Shown: piece after piece, positions 27,200 through 35,720 of the stretch
Layout of the letters: every line of letters starts with the position of its first letter
How positions within the stretch are numbered: position 1 is the stretch's first letter
Assembly (NCBI RefSeq): GCF_900094585.1
Contig: NZ_FMAG01000005.1
Coordinates: 248,001 to 312,000 of the forward strand
Source of the DNA: Martinezella multihospitum
GTDB lineage: Bacteria; Pseudomonadota; Alphaproteobacteria; Rhizobiales; Rhizobiaceae
Length of the DNA: 64,000 nucleotides
Direction of reading: 5' to 3'
Made by a program: the position numbers and the translations under genes
Notes under the pieces: generated by a model
Told to the model about the DNA's origin: nothing
The model's input: the letters and a program-made list of their open reading frames with translations, nothing else
Database searches by the model: none

Positions 27200-27541
27200 A
27201 TGGACACATTGAGCATGACCCTCTCGGCCCTGGCCGATCCGACCCGCCGGGCCATCCTGGCGCGGCTGGCGACTGGCGAGGCGTCCGTCTCCGAGCTGGC
27301 CGAACCCTTCGACATGTCGCTGGTTGCCGTTTCCAAGCATCTGAAGGTCTTGGAGAAAGCCGGCCTGATCTCGAAGGGGAGGGAGGCGCAATGGCGGCCC
27401 TGCCGGCTGGAGCTGAAGCCGCTGCGGCAGGTGGATGACTGGCTGGAGAGCTACCGGCAATTCTGGAACGACAATCTCGATCGCCTGGAAGCCTACGCGG
27501 CGCTATTGCAAAAGGGAGGAACGGATGAGCCCAGCAACTGA
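27200..27541 (+). CDS. ArsR-family winged-helix repressor (SRPBCC-associated type)
   Basis: The 113-residue protein has the pattern LSALADPTRRAILARLATGEASVSELAEPFDMSLVAVSKHLKVLEKAGLI, a winged HTH typical of ArsR repressors paired with AHSA1/START-domain genes. No metal-binding cysteines are present, so it is unlikely to sense metals. The following SRPBCC gene starts inside its 3' end (17-base overlap), and a promoter-operator sits directly upstream. Confidence 0.9.
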   Translation: MDTLSMTLSALADPTRRAILARLATGEASVSELAEPFDMSLVAVSKHLKVLEKAGLISKGREAQWRPCRLELKPLRQVDDWLESYRQFWNDNLDRLEAYAALLQKGGTDEPSN

Positions 27542-28007
27542 CGGCGGCAGCGTGCGCCAGCCGCGTGAGATCGTGCTGACCAGAGACATTGCCGCGCCAC
27601 GAGGTTTACTCTTTCGTCTCTGGACGGAGCCCCAACACCTGATGCGCTGGTGGGGGCCGCAGACCACGACCGCCTCGTCCGTCTCTGTGGATTTGCGTGA
27701 AGGCGGCACCTGGCGGCACTGCATTCTCACGGCAGAAGGCAGGGAATATTGGAGCCACGGACGCTATCTCGAAATTGTCCCGCCGGAGCGCCTTGTCTTC
27801 ACCTTCGCCTGGGAAAACCAGGAAGGAAAGCCCGAACACCCGATGCAGGTTACCGTGGAGTTCCATGAGCTTGGCGAGAAGACGCGCCTCGTCTTCCGCA
27901 AGGTCGAATTGCCTGACGATACCGAGCTGAGATTGCAGACCGGCGGCTGGGAGCAGGCCCTCGACAAATACGTCGCTTACGCAGAAGCCACCTCAAGGGA
28001 AGGATGA
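27525..28007 (+). CDS. SRPBCC/AHSA1 (START-like) domain protein
   Basis: The 160-residue protein follows the AHSA1 pattern: VLTRDIAAPRGLLFRLWTEP, then LMRWWGPQ, then RLVFTFAWEN and a C-terminal helix GGWEQALDKYVAYAE. Such domains form a deep hydrophobic ligand pocket. ATG at 27525 is preceded by GGGAGG and overlaps the arsR gene by 17 bases, so translation is coupled. The ligand is unknown. Confidence 0.87.
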   Translation: MSPATDGGSVRQPREIVLTRDIAAPRGLLFRLWTEPQHLMRWWGPQTTTASSVSVDLREGGTWRHCILTAEGREYWSHGRYLEIVPPERLVFTFAWENQEGKPEHPMQVTVEFHELGEKTRLVFRKVELPDDTELRLQTGGWEQALDKYVAYAEATSREG

Positions 28008-28417
28008 GAGTGATGAAGAAGACCTATCACGGAAGCTGCCATTGCGGCGCCGTCAGTTATGAAGCCGATCTCGATCTGCAGGGCGGCACCTTCAAATGCA
28101 ATTGCTCGATCTGCAAGAAGAAGCGCAATTGGCTGGCCGTCGCCACGCCTGCCGATTTCCGCCTGACGTCGGGTGACGACAGGATCGGCGAATATCAATT
28201 CGGCCCGCGCATCCTGCATCACCTCTTCTGCAAGACTTGCGGCATCAGCTCTTTCAACTGGGGTGAAAATCCCGTACTCGGCGGCAAGTTCTATGCGATC
28301 AGCATCAGCTGCCTGGATGATGCCACCGATGAGGAACTAGCAGCACTTCCGGTGGGATACTTCGACGGCCGCGACGACCGCTTCGATCGAGCACCGGAGG
28401 AAACACGCTATCTTTAG
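28004..28417 (+). CDS. GFA-family zinc-binding protein (glutathione-formaldehyde type)
   Basis: The 137-residue CENP-V/GFA fold protein carries the zinc cysteines in GSCHCGAVSYEA, CNCSICKKK and FCKTCGISSF. Family members are linked to glutathione-dependent formaldehyde binding, but most have no shown activity. ATG at 28004 overlaps the previous stop (ATGA); ATG at 28013 has better spacing from GGGAAGG and may be the true start. Third gene of the ArsR operon; its end overlaps vapC by four bases. Confidence 0.85.
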   Translation: MRVMKKTYHGSCHCGAVSYEADLDLQGGTFKCNCSICKKKRNWLAVATPADFRLTSGDDRIGEYQFGPRILHHLFCKTCGISSFNWGENPVLGGKFYAISISCLDDATDEELAALPVGYFDGRDDRFDRAPEETRYL

Positions 28418-28818
28418 CCGTTTGCCAAGGACTCCCAGTCCTCAAATCGCAGCTTGGGAACACGTTCGAACTCTCTGACATTCCGCGTTATCAGGATCAG
28501 ATCGCGGGCCATCGCCTGGCCCGCGATCAGGACGTCATAGGCGCCAATCGGGGTGCCGAGAGTAGCCAAATTGGCACGTATTTCGCCTGCCGCGCGGGCA
28601 TCTTCCTTATCGAAGTCCAGCGTTTCGAATTGCAGGGCTTCGACACGACCAAGGTTCTCGGCAACACGCTGACCCTTGTAAGCGCCATAAAACAGTTCGT
28701 GTGCAACGATAGACGGAACCGCGAAATCTTGCGGCTTATGTCTGCGAAGCTCGCTGACGAAGCTGGAGTGACCTTTCATCAAGGCGATGACGGCATTGCT
28801 ATCGAGCAGATACTTCAC
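28414..28818 (-). CDS. vapC: VapC-type PIN-domain toxin
   Basis: The 134-residue PIN-domain RNase begins MKYLLDSNAVIALMKG with the first acidic residue at position 6. Further acidic positions are PSIVAHELFYGA (Glu) and IGAYDVLIAGQA (Asp), the metal-coordinating set. Type II VapC toxins cleave tRNA or rRNA when freed from VapB. Its start overlaps the antitoxin stop by four bases, the usual arrangement. Confidence 0.92.
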   Translation of the reverse strand: MKYLLDSNAVIALMKGHSSFVSELRRHKPQDFAVPSIVAHELFYGAYKGQRVAENLGRVEALQFETLDFDKEDARAAGEIRANLATLGTPIGAYDVLIAGQAMARDLILITRNVREFERVPKLRFEDWESLANG

Positions 28819-29057
28819 TTGAAGATATCCAGCTCTGGACGTTGCTGCTCGGCGGGCTGTTCGGCCACTGCGTCTTCAAAGTCTTGATCGAGCGGCCCCG
28901 TAACAGCTTCCAACCAACCCCAATCTTCGGCGATCGGCTCCAGAATAATTGCTTTTCCCTGCCGTCGGATGCGCACTTCCTCGCCATCGAGGCGGAAGTC
29001 CTTCGGCAAACGCACGGCCTGCGAGCGGCCGGACCAGAAGATTTTTGCGGTGTCCAT
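28815..29057 (-). CDS. vapB: VapB-type antitoxin (AbrB-like)
   Basis: The 80-residue protein has an N-terminal swapped-hairpin DNA-binding domain (MDTAKIFWSGRSQAVRLPKDFRLDG then EVRIRRQGKAIILEP) and a C-terminal acidic tail that should wrap the toxin. It neutralises VapC and represses the operon. ATG at 29057 follows GGGAG. A short dyad TATCAATG region lies upstream but was not resolved into an operator. Confidence 0.9.
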   Translation of the reverse strand: MDTAKIFWSGRSQAVRLPKDFRLDGEEVRIRRQGKAIILEPIAEDWGWLEAVTGPLDQDFEDAVAEQPAEQQRPELDIFK

Positions 29058-29122
29058 GCCATAACTCCCTTGAGATATGACATTGATATATAGCATCAGG
29101 AGCGCCATTTCAATTCGGGGCG

Positions 29123-29803
29123 TCACGATCCTGATTTTGTCGCAAGCCAGATGACATGACGCGCGCCTGTCTTGCCATTGGCGCGCGTATTGACCACCTC
29201 GGCGGCGAAACCGCTGTCGCGCAGGCGTCTCGTAAAGCGCTCGTCCGGTCCTGACGACCAGACCGCAAGGATGCCGCCGGGGCGTAGTGCATCGCGCGCG
29301 GCCTTCAGGCCCTGATAATCGTAGAGGCCGTCATTGGCCTCCGAGGTGATGCCGTCGGGACCGTTGTCGACATCGAGCAGGATGGCGTCATAGGCAGTCT
29401 TGCGGACGCGGATGAGTGGACGCACATCGCCTTCGTGGATCGCGACGCGGGGATCGTCGAGGCAGCCGTCGAAGACCGTTGCCATCGGCCCGCGTGCCCA
29501 GGAAACGACCGCCGGAACCAGCTCCGCAACCGTGACCTTGGCGTCCGCCCCGAGTTCGCCGAGAGCCGCGCGCAGGGTAAAGCCCATGCCAAGGCCGCCG
29601 ATCAGCAGATGCGGCGCCTTCCGGTCCTTGATCTTCTCGCAGGAAAGCGTCGCCAGCGCCCGCTCGGAGCCGCTGAGCCGGCTGTTCATCAGCTCGTTGG
29701 TGCCGAGCATGATGGAAAATTCCTGGCCGCGCTGCTTCAGGCGCAGCTCGCCGCCGCCAGGGATTTTCGCAGTATCAAGCAACGTCCAGGGGATCACGGG
29801 CAA
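29123..29803 (-). CDS. Spermidine-synthase-like methyltransferase-fold protein
   Basis: The 226-residue Rossmann-fold protein has HLLIGGLGMGFTLRAAL (nucleotide loop), VTVAELVPAVVSW and DAILLDVDNGPDG, typical of the spermidine-synthase superfamily. It is shorter than SpeE, and the N-terminal tetramer domain is reduced, so true polyamine synthesis is doubtful. It is in line with, and 63 bases downstream of, the catabolic operon at 29867-37304; it could be read from that transcript. Confidence 0.8.
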   Translation of the reverse strand: MPVIPWTLLDTAKIPGGGELRLKQRGQEFSIMLGTNELMNSRLSGSERALATLSCEKIKDRKAPHLLIGGLGMGFTLRAALGELGADAKVTVAELVPAVVSWARGPMATVFDGCLDDPRVAIHEGDVRPLIRVRKTAYDAILLDVDNGPDGITSEANDGLYDYQGLKAARDALRPGGILAVWSSGPDERFTRRLRDSGFAAEVVNTRANGKTGARHVIWLATKSGS

Positions 29804-29866
29804 CTCTCAATTCATCTAAAGTTGCCCGGGACCATAGTCTCTGAATGTCGCTAAGAACAGACGCGC

Positions 29867-31528
29867 CTATCCCAAACGGATATAGGGCACATCCTTTTTC
29901 GCAACTTCATCAAGCGCTTCCTCGTAGCCGGCATCGGCATAGCGCATGACGCCGAGTGCCGTGTCGTTGGTCAGCGCATGGTCGAGCCGTTCGTCGGCGG
30001 CTTGGGTGCCATCGGCAACCACGGTGACGCCGCAGCTCGTCATGTAGCCGGCATAGCCGCCGCCGCCGGAATGAACGACGACGAGGTCGGCCATGGACGA
30101 GCAGAGCATCATGGCGTCGATCAGCGGCCAATCGGCGATGGCGTCGGAGCCGTCCTTCATGCGCTCGGTCATGATGTTCGGATGCGCCATGGCGCCGGCA
30201 TCGAGATGGTCGCGCGAAAAGGCGATCGGACCTTTGAGTTCACCGCTTGCCACAAGCTCGTTGACGCGGCGGGCAAGTGCGGTGCGCTCGCCATGACCGA
30301 GCCATGCGATACGGGCCGGCAGGCCTTCGAAGGGCACGTGCTCGCGGGCGAGTTTGATCCAGTTGGTGATGATCTTGTTGTCCGGGAACATCTCCAGCAG
30401 CAGATCGTCGATGTGGGCGATATCGCTCTCCTCGCCGGAAAGCGCCATCCAGCGGAAGGGGCCGATGGCGCGGCAGAAGAGCGGCCGCAAATAGGCTTCG
30501 GTGAAGATCGGGATATCGAAGGCGTTAGTGACGCCGCCTTCCTTCGCCTGCGTGCGGATGAGGTTGCCGTTGTCGAAGACTTCGGAGCCCTTTTTCTGGA
30601 AATCCAGCATGGCCTTCACATGCTCGACGATCGAGGCGCGGCTGGCGGCCATCAGCTGGCCCTGGCCATCGTCGCGAAGGTCTTTGACCTGTTGCAAATT
30701 CATGCCCTTCGGCACGTAGCCATAGACGAGATCGTGGGCGGAAGTCTGGTCGGTGACGATATCGGGCACGATGCCGCGCCGCGCGATCTCGGGATAGATC
30801 TCGGCTGCATTGCCGACGAGGCCGACGGACAGTGCCCGCTTCTCCTTGACCGCCGCGTCGATCATCGCCAGCGCGGAATCGAGATCCGGGGCGATCTCCT
30901 GCAGATAGCCGATTTCCTGGCGCTTCCTGGCGCGCTCCGCATCGATATCGACGCAGAGGATCGCGGCTCCCGCCATGCGGCCGGCGAGCGGCTGCGCGCC
31001 GCCCATGCCGCCGAGACCGGCCGTCAGCACGAAACGGCCGAAGAGATCGCCGCCGAACCGGCGCTCGGCGATGCGCATGAAGATCTCGTAGGTTCCCTGG
31101 ATCACGCCCTGGCTGCCGATATATTGCCAGGCGCCGGCTGTAAGCCCGCCCCAGCAGATCAGCCCCTTGCGCTGCAGCTCGTAGAACACCTCGGCCTTTG
31201 CCCATTGCCCCACGATGTTGCAGTTCGCCATGATGACGAGCGGCGCCTTGTCATGTGTGCGGATGAGGCCGATCGGCTTGCCGGACTGGATGAGCAGGGT
31301 CTGGTTCTCATCCATTTCGGTCAGCGCCTTGACGATGCCCTTGTGCGCCGCCCAGTTGCGGGCGGCCTTGCCGAGAGCGGCATAGACGACGAGATTGTCG
31401 GGATCTTCGCCGACCGAGAGCACGTTTTCGAGCAGGCGCAGCAGGGCCTCCTGCCGCCAGCCCTTGGCACGCAGCTCCGGGCCGCCCGGAATGGGGAATT
31501 TCGGGTGACGTGGATTGGCTTTCGGCAT
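29867..31528 (-). CDS. Urocanase-family hydratase, probable thiourocanate hydratase
   Basis: The 553-residue protein matches urocanate hydratase across its length: SGKPIGLIRTH, the YIGSQGVIQGTYE segment, the NAD-binding loop GLGGMGGAQP (residues 171-180), FSRDHLDAG and ERMKDGSDAIADWPL. Urocanase adds water to urocanate using NAD+ as an electrophile. Here the usual SQHSG segment near the C-terminus is replaced by YMTSCG, and the neighbours are a MIO-less lyase, a thiohydantoin-desulfurase-family protein and hydantoin-cleaving enzymes. Thiourocanate is therefore the more likely substrate. No hutH, hutG or hutI is adjacent. Last gene of the operon. Confidence 0.85.
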   Translation of the reverse strand: MPKANPRHPKFPIPGGPELRAKGWRQEALLRLLENVLSVGEDPDNLVVYAALGKAARNWAAHKGIVKALTEMDENQTLLIQSGKPIGLIRTHDKAPLVIMANCNIVGQWAKAEVFYELQRKGLICWGGLTAGAWQYIGSQGVIQGTYEIFMRIAERRFGGDLFGRFVLTAGLGGMGGAQPLAGRMAGAAILCVDIDAERARKRQEIGYLQEIAPDLDSALAMIDAAVKEKRALSVGLVGNAAEIYPEIARRGIVPDIVTDQTSAHDLVYGYVPKGMNLQQVKDLRDDGQGQLMAASRASIVEHVKAMLDFQKKGSEVFDNGNLIRTQAKEGGVTNAFDIPIFTEAYLRPLFCRAIGPFRWMALSGEESDIAHIDDLLLEMFPDNKIITNWIKLAREHVPFEGLPARIAWLGHGERTALARRVNELVASGELKGPIAFSRDHLDAGAMAHPNIMTERMKDGSDAIADWPLIDAMMLCSSMADLVVVHSGGGGYAGYMTSCGVTVVADGTQAADERLDHALTNDTALGVMRYADAGYEEALDEVAKKDVPYIRLG

Positions 31529-31570
31529 GGATTTCCCTTCCCTGATTTCTTTGTTGTTTCGGCGGCCCGG

Positions 31571-31900
31571 CTATTTCGGCGGCAGGCCTTCGACGAAGTC
31601 CAGCGCGGCCAGAAGCAGCCGCTTGCGCAGCACGTCGTTGCCATAGGCCTCTGGCCCGGCGCGCACCCAGCCCTGCATTGTCCGGCCGCCCATCTGCATG
31701 CGGTTGACGTCGTGCTGCTGAACCGCCCAGCTATCGTTGCCCTTGCCGAGGCGGATCAGCATCCCGTCTTCGCGCGCGCCGCACAGCAGATGGCCGTTGA
31801 GCAGAAAGGCCCAGCCGCCGAACATCGCTTTTTCGCTAAGCCCGGGCCGTGGTCCGAACTCTTCTCTCAGCAATTCTTCGAGACCTGCGTCACGCGCCAT
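31571..31900 (-). CDS. TfoX/Sxy N-terminal-domain small protein
   Basis: The 109-residue protein matches the TfoX N-terminal domain: LREEFGPRPGLSEKAMFGGWAFLLNGHLLCG and the C-terminal LRKRLLLAALDFVEGLP. Full-length TfoX/Sxy proteins regulate competence, but short stand-alone members have no known role. It sits inside the operon, 18 bases after the DUF917 gene and 42 before the urocanase gene, so it is co-transcribed with the catabolic enzymes. Confidence 0.83.
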   Translation of the reverse strand: MARDAGLEELLREEFGPRPGLSEKAMFGGWAFLLNGHLLCGAREDGMLIRLGKGNDSWAVQQHDVNRMQMGGRTMQGWVRAGPEAYGNDVLRKRLLLAALDFVEGLPPK

Positions 31901-31918
31901 CTGCGCCTCCCGCGCTTT

Positions 31919-33019
31919 TCAGCCTTTCTTGCCGGCCAGAGCGAATTTGGCGATCTCGATCCCCATGGCCTTTTCCACGGAGGGATAGACGGTGGGATCA
32001 AGCACGCTGGCCGAGAGCGGAATGATGTCCATCGGCACATGCAGGATGAAGACGTTCATGCCCTCATGCAGCTGGCCGACACTCAAGGGCTCGCCTTCCG
32101 GCGACAGTGTCGTGATGACGGAGGGGAAGGTTGCCAGGCGCTTGCCGCCTGTATCCTCGACCGCCATATACTCGTTCATCACATGCATGATGACGGCCTT
32201 ATCGCTGCTGCCGACGGTGACGGTGCCGATGTCGAAGGCTTCCTTCGTGTAGACGACATCCTTCCTGGTGATCGTCCCTTCGGCCAGGATATGACCGCCC
32301 GTCGTCTTGCAGATGGCGTCGATGACGGCACTGCCACCCTTCTTTTCCGCCTCGATGATTGCTTCGCCGAGCGAAAGCGCCATTGAGATGCCGCCGAGCG
32401 CCGCGTGGGTGCGAACGTAAGAAGCGCGCAAGGGATTGCGGCAGGAGGCGATGAAACCGCCGGACTGGTCGGAGGCCGCGCGCAGGATCGGCGAAATCTT
32501 CGCCGTCGCGCCCTTCACGACCAGCTCGATATAGCGGTTTTCGGCGCGGTTGCCGCCGACGGCGGTCTGGATCATCTGTTCTGGCGAGCCGGCCATGCCG
32601 ATCGAGCCCATGTCGCCCGTTGGATGGGCACGAATATCGCCGACGGCGTCCACCACCTTCGTTCCAAGGATGGCCGATGGCAGCCAGCCGTTCAGCGTCG
32701 AGGACTTGCCGTTCTGGCCGATGATCAGGCCGGAAAGCTGCTCGCCAAGCTCGTCCTGCAGCAGCTGTGCGGCCTTGACGTAGTCGATGCCTTGCATTTC
32801 CCATGGGGTCGTGGAGGCCGGCGCGCCGATGGCGGCAGCCGTCGCGATCCAGTCATTGTCGTTGAGTTCGTCGATCGACACCAGCTCCGGCTTGCCGACA
32901 TTGACGGCCGCATAGCCGAGCATGCGTCCATGATCGGCCCAGCCGCCACCGCCTGCGGCGTAAACGGAGCCGCCCTTGACGGCCGCTTCCACATCCTTGG
33001 CAACGAGTACGCGTCCCAT
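31919..33019 (-). CDS. DUF917 family protein, probable (S-methyl-)thiohydantoin desulfurase
   Basis: The 366-residue protein has the DUF917 hallmarks: an N-terminal GGSVYAAGGGGWADHGRML glycine loop, the HPTGDMGSIGM segment near the middle and a C-terminal MDIIPLSASVLDP. The family has been linked to desulfuration of a thiohydantoin (or its S-methyl form) in degradation of ergothioneine-type mercaptohistidines, giving hydantoin-5-propionate. It starts three bases after the carbamoylase stop codon, in a tightly packed operon. Confidence 0.85.
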   Translation of the reverse strand: MGRVLVAKDVEAAVKGGSVYAAGGGGWADHGRMLGYAAVNVGKPELVSIDELNDNDWIATAAAIGAPASTTPWEMQGIDYVKAAQLLQDELGEQLSGLIIGQNGKSSTLNGWLPSAILGTKVVDAVGDIRAHPTGDMGSIGMAGSPEQMIQTAVGGNRAENRYIELVVKGATAKISPILRAASDQSGGFIASCRNPLRASYVRTHAALGGISMALSLGEAIIEAEKKGGSAVIDAICKTTGGHILAEGTITRKDVVYTKEAFDIGTVTVGSSDKAVIMHVMNEYMAVEDTGGKRLATFPSVITTLSPEGEPLSVGQLHEGMNVFILHVPMDIIPLSASVLDPTVYPSVEKAMGIEIAKFALAGKKG

Positions 33020-33022
33020 TGG

Positions 33023-34297
33023 CTACTCCCGGTTCTGTTTGAGGTTCTTGTCCATGTCGCGCACCGCTTCGAAGAGCACGGCGGCGCCCATGGCGATGTC
33101 GTCATTCTCGGCCCATTCCTCGGCGCAATGGCTGCGGCCCTCCTTGCAGGGCACGAAGATCATGGCGGCTGGCGCGACCTTGGCGATCCAGGCCGTGTCG
33201 TGGCCGGCGCCGGAGGCCATGCGGCGATGCTTGGCGCCAACAGTCTCGCAGGCGCGCTCCAGCGTTTCGAGCAGCACGGGAGCGCCCGGCGTCGGCATAT
33301 TGTCGGAGACGCGCACCGGCGCGTTGATCGTGACGCCATAGTCGGCGGCGATGGTCTTCACCTCACCGTCGATCCAAGCGAGGAACTCTTCCATGTCGCC
33401 ACGGATTTCGGCGCGCCCATCAATCAGCAGCACGACCTTCGAGGGCACGACATTGGCGGCATTCGGCTCGATGCGGAATTCGCCGACGGTGGCAGCAAAA
33501 TGGCCCGGCGTCTTCGCCTGCTCAGCCGCCCTCTGCCGGATATCCAGCACGAGCTGAGAAGCGGCCACCAGCGCGTCGGCGCGTCGATCCATCGGCGTCG
33601 TGCCCGCATGGTCGGCGCGGCCTTCAACGGTGATTTCGATGCGGGTGATGCCGGCGATCGCGGTGACGATGCCGATATCCTTGTTCTCGGCCTCAAGCAC
33701 CGGACCCTGCTCGATATGCAGCTCCAGGAAGCCGGCGAGATCAGGACGCTTCTGGGCAAGCAGCACGGAGGGATCACCGCCGACTTCGGCAATGCCCTGC
33801 GACAGCGTGCGGTCGCCGCTCATGCGGGAAAGCCAGGCCTCGGGGATCTGCCCGGTCATGCCGCGGCTGCCGATGCAGGAGACGCCGAAGATACTGACTT
33901 CCTCGGCGAGGAAATCGACGATCTCCAGATCATGATCGAGCTCGATGCCGCGATCCTTCAAGGAGCGCACCACTTCAAGTGCTGCAATCGTGCCGGCAAT
34001 GCCATCGAAGCGGCCGCCATCGGGAACAGTGTCGGAATGCGAGCCGACAAGGATTGTGCCGAGGCCGGGCTTGGCACCGGCGCGGCGGCCGATCAGATTG
34101 CCGGCAGCATCCATGCGCGTCTCAAGACCGGCTGCCTTCATCCGCGCCTCGATATAGGCTCGCCCTTCGAGGAAGAGCGGCGAGAAGGCGCGGCGCGTCC
34201 AGGGATGGCCCGGCTCGGTAATGCCGGCAAGCGCATCGATGTCCTCAGCGATACGATCGGCGTTGACGGGCAGGTTGTGGCGCTTGGGATCGGTCAT
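33023..34297 (-). CDS. M20-family N-carbamoyl-L-amino-acid hydrolase / allantoate amidohydrolase type
   Basis: This 424-residue binuclear metalloamidase shows VGSHSDTVPDGGRFDG (His87, Asp98), AEEVSIFG (Glu132-Glu133), ELHIEQGP and RADHAGTTPMDRR, the family's metal and substrate residues. It hydrolyses an N-carbamoyl group to ammonia, CO2 and a free amino acid. In this operon N-carbamoyl-L-glutamate is the expected substrate. Its start overlaps the hydantoinase stop by four bases, so the two are coupled. Confidence 0.9.
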   Translation of the reverse strand: MTDPKRHNLPVNADRIAEDIDALAGITEPGHPWTRRAFSPLFLEGRAYIEARMKAAGLETRMDAAGNLIGRRAGAKPGLGTILVGSHSDTVPDGGRFDGIAGTIAALEVVRSLKDRGIELDHDLEIVDFLAEEVSIFGVSCIGSRGMTGQIPEAWLSRMSGDRTLSQGIAEVGGDPSVLLAQKRPDLAGFLELHIEQGPVLEAENKDIGIVTAIAGITRIEITVEGRADHAGTTPMDRRADALVAASQLVLDIRQRAAEQAKTPGHFAATVGEFRIEPNAANVVPSKVVLLIDGRAEIRGDMEEFLAWIDGEVKTIAADYGVTINAPVRVSDNMPTPGAPVLLETLERACETVGAKHRRMASGAGHDTAWIAKVAPAAMIFVPCKEGRSHCAEEWAENDDIAMGAAVLFEAVRDMDKNLKQNRE

Positions 34298-35679
34298 CGG
34301 GTTGCATCTCCGGCAAGAACTTGGCGAGGCAAGGGACGCACGAAGCTGCCGGAGCCGGGTTCGGCCAGCACCTTCTGTCCCTCTGTAATCTGCTTGCCTC
34401 TAAGGTAGGCGGCCGACACAGTCCAGGGTAGGCGGATGCCGTTATAGGGGCTCCAGCCGACGACGTTGTTGCCGCTTGCGGCTGCGTCATAAACCATTTC
34501 GCGCGGCTCCAGCACGACGATATCGGCGTCTTTGCCTGGTGTCAGCGCACCCTTGATATGGTCGAGGCGAAAATGCTTAGCCGGGTTTTCCGCCATCAGC
34601 TTCGCGGCCCAGGTGAGTGGTACGCCGCGTTCCAGGGCACCCTTGACGAAGAGCGGCACCATGACCTCCAGGCCCGGCACGCCGGAAGCATTCGCCAGCA
34701 TGTCCGGATTGGTTTTGCGGTTTTCCGACCAGCTGACGTGGTCGGTCGAGACGAGCCAGACATTGCCCTCCGCCACCTTGCGCCACAAGGTTTCCACTTC
34801 GGCGCGCGGCCGGATCGGCGGATTAATTTTCGCCTTGCCGCCCAGACGCCGCACATCGTTTTCCTCGTCGAGCGTCAGGTAATGGATGCAGCATTCGACC
34901 GTGGCTTCGAAGCCATCGCGGCGATAGGCACGGGCGATGTCGTAGCCGCGGCCGAGCGAGCAATGCACGACATGGGCCGGACAGCCGGTATCCGCGCCCG
35001 TCTCGAAGATCGTGTGCATGGCGAGCAGCTCGGTGATCGGCGGACGGGACAGGCCGTGAGCGCGATAGTCGGTGACGCCGCTCGCCTTCACCTGCTCCGT
35101 ATAAGTGCGAACGGCTTCGTCGTCTTCGTTGTGGACGCCGGCGGTCAGGCCGGTCGGCGCGATTGCGGCGAAGCAGGCATCGAGCAGGGCAGGCGGAATG
35201 CGCGGGAAACGCTTGGGATCGGTGCCGAAGGTGGAGAATTTGAAGGCGGCAACGCCGGCCTCGACCATTTCGGCGATGCGTGCCGGGCCTTCTTCCGGGT
35301 CGATCGTGCCATAGAGGGCAAAGTCGACGCGCGATTGCGGCGCGGCGTGGTCGATCTTCTTCTTCACCGATGCTGCCGAGCAGACGAGATTGCCTTCGTC
35401 ATAGGGCATGTCGACGATGGTGGTGACACCTCCGGCGGCGGCCGAACGCGTCGACCAGATGAAGTCTTCCTGATCCTTCTGCGATAGCGAATGCACCTGC
35501 GCATCGATTGCGCCTGGCAGGATCAGCGCCTTGCCGAGCAGATGCCGTTCGCGGGCGGCCGGCGGCACGCCGATGCCGATCTCGGCGATCTTGCCGTCAC
35601 GCACGGCGACATAGCCGGCTTCCACGATGCGTTCGGGCAGAACCACGGTGCCTTGCAGAACAAGATCGAAATCGGCCAT
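34294..35679 (-). CDS. Hydantoinase/dihydroorotase-family cyclic amidohydrolase
   Basis: The 461-residue amidohydrolase-superfamily enzyme has the carboxylated lysine in AAFKFST (Lys147), His in GVHNEDD and in AHVVHCS, and the metal Asp in STDHVSW. The first metal motif reads DAQVH (Gln61, His63), with Gln where most hydantoinases have His; some family branches share this. It should open a five- or six-membered cyclic imide such as hydantoin-5-propionate. ATG at 35679, eight bases after GGAGAG, is preferred over ATG at 35685. Confidence 0.88.
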   Translation of the reverse strand: MADFDLVLQGTVVLPERIVEAGYVAVRDGKIAEIGIGVPPAARERHLLGKALILPGAIDAQVHSLSQKDQEDFIWSTRSAAAGGVTTIVDMPYDEGNLVCSAASVKKKIDHAAPQSRVDFALYGTIDPEEGPARIAEMVEAGVAAFKFSTFGTDPKRFPRIPPALLDACFAAIAPTGLTAGVHNEDDEAVRTYTEQVKASGVTDYRAHGLSRPPITELLAMHTIFETGADTGCPAHVVHCSLGRGYDIARAYRRDGFEATVECCIHYLTLDEENDVRRLGGKAKINPPIRPRAEVETLWRKVAEGNVWLVSTDHVSWSENRKTNPDMLANASGVPGLEVMVPLFVKGALERGVPLTWAAKLMAENPAKHFRLDHIKGALTPGKDADIVVLEPREMVYDAAASGNNVVGWSPYNGIRLPWTVSAAYLRGKQITEGQKVLAEPGSGSFVRPLPRQVLAGDATR

Positions 35680-35720
35680 GTGCATTCTCTCCGCCGGTCG
35701 GTTGGTTCAAGTCGGTTGGT

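Noticed and set aside
28004..28417. GFA as formaldehyde-activating enzyme of a formaldehyde pathway
   Set aside because: No glutathione-dependent formaldehyde dehydrogenase or S-formylglutathione hydrolase is nearby; the family name alone is not evidence.
29867..31528. Ordinary histidine utilisation (hut) locus
   Set aside because: hutI and hutG are missing, the HAL-type protein lacks the MIO triad needed on histidine, and desulfurase-family and hydantoin-opening enzymes are present instead.
31571..31900. Competence system (TfoX with ComM at the left edge)
   Set aside because: The TfoX-like protein lacks the C-terminal domain and lies in a catabolic operon; no other competence genes are present.
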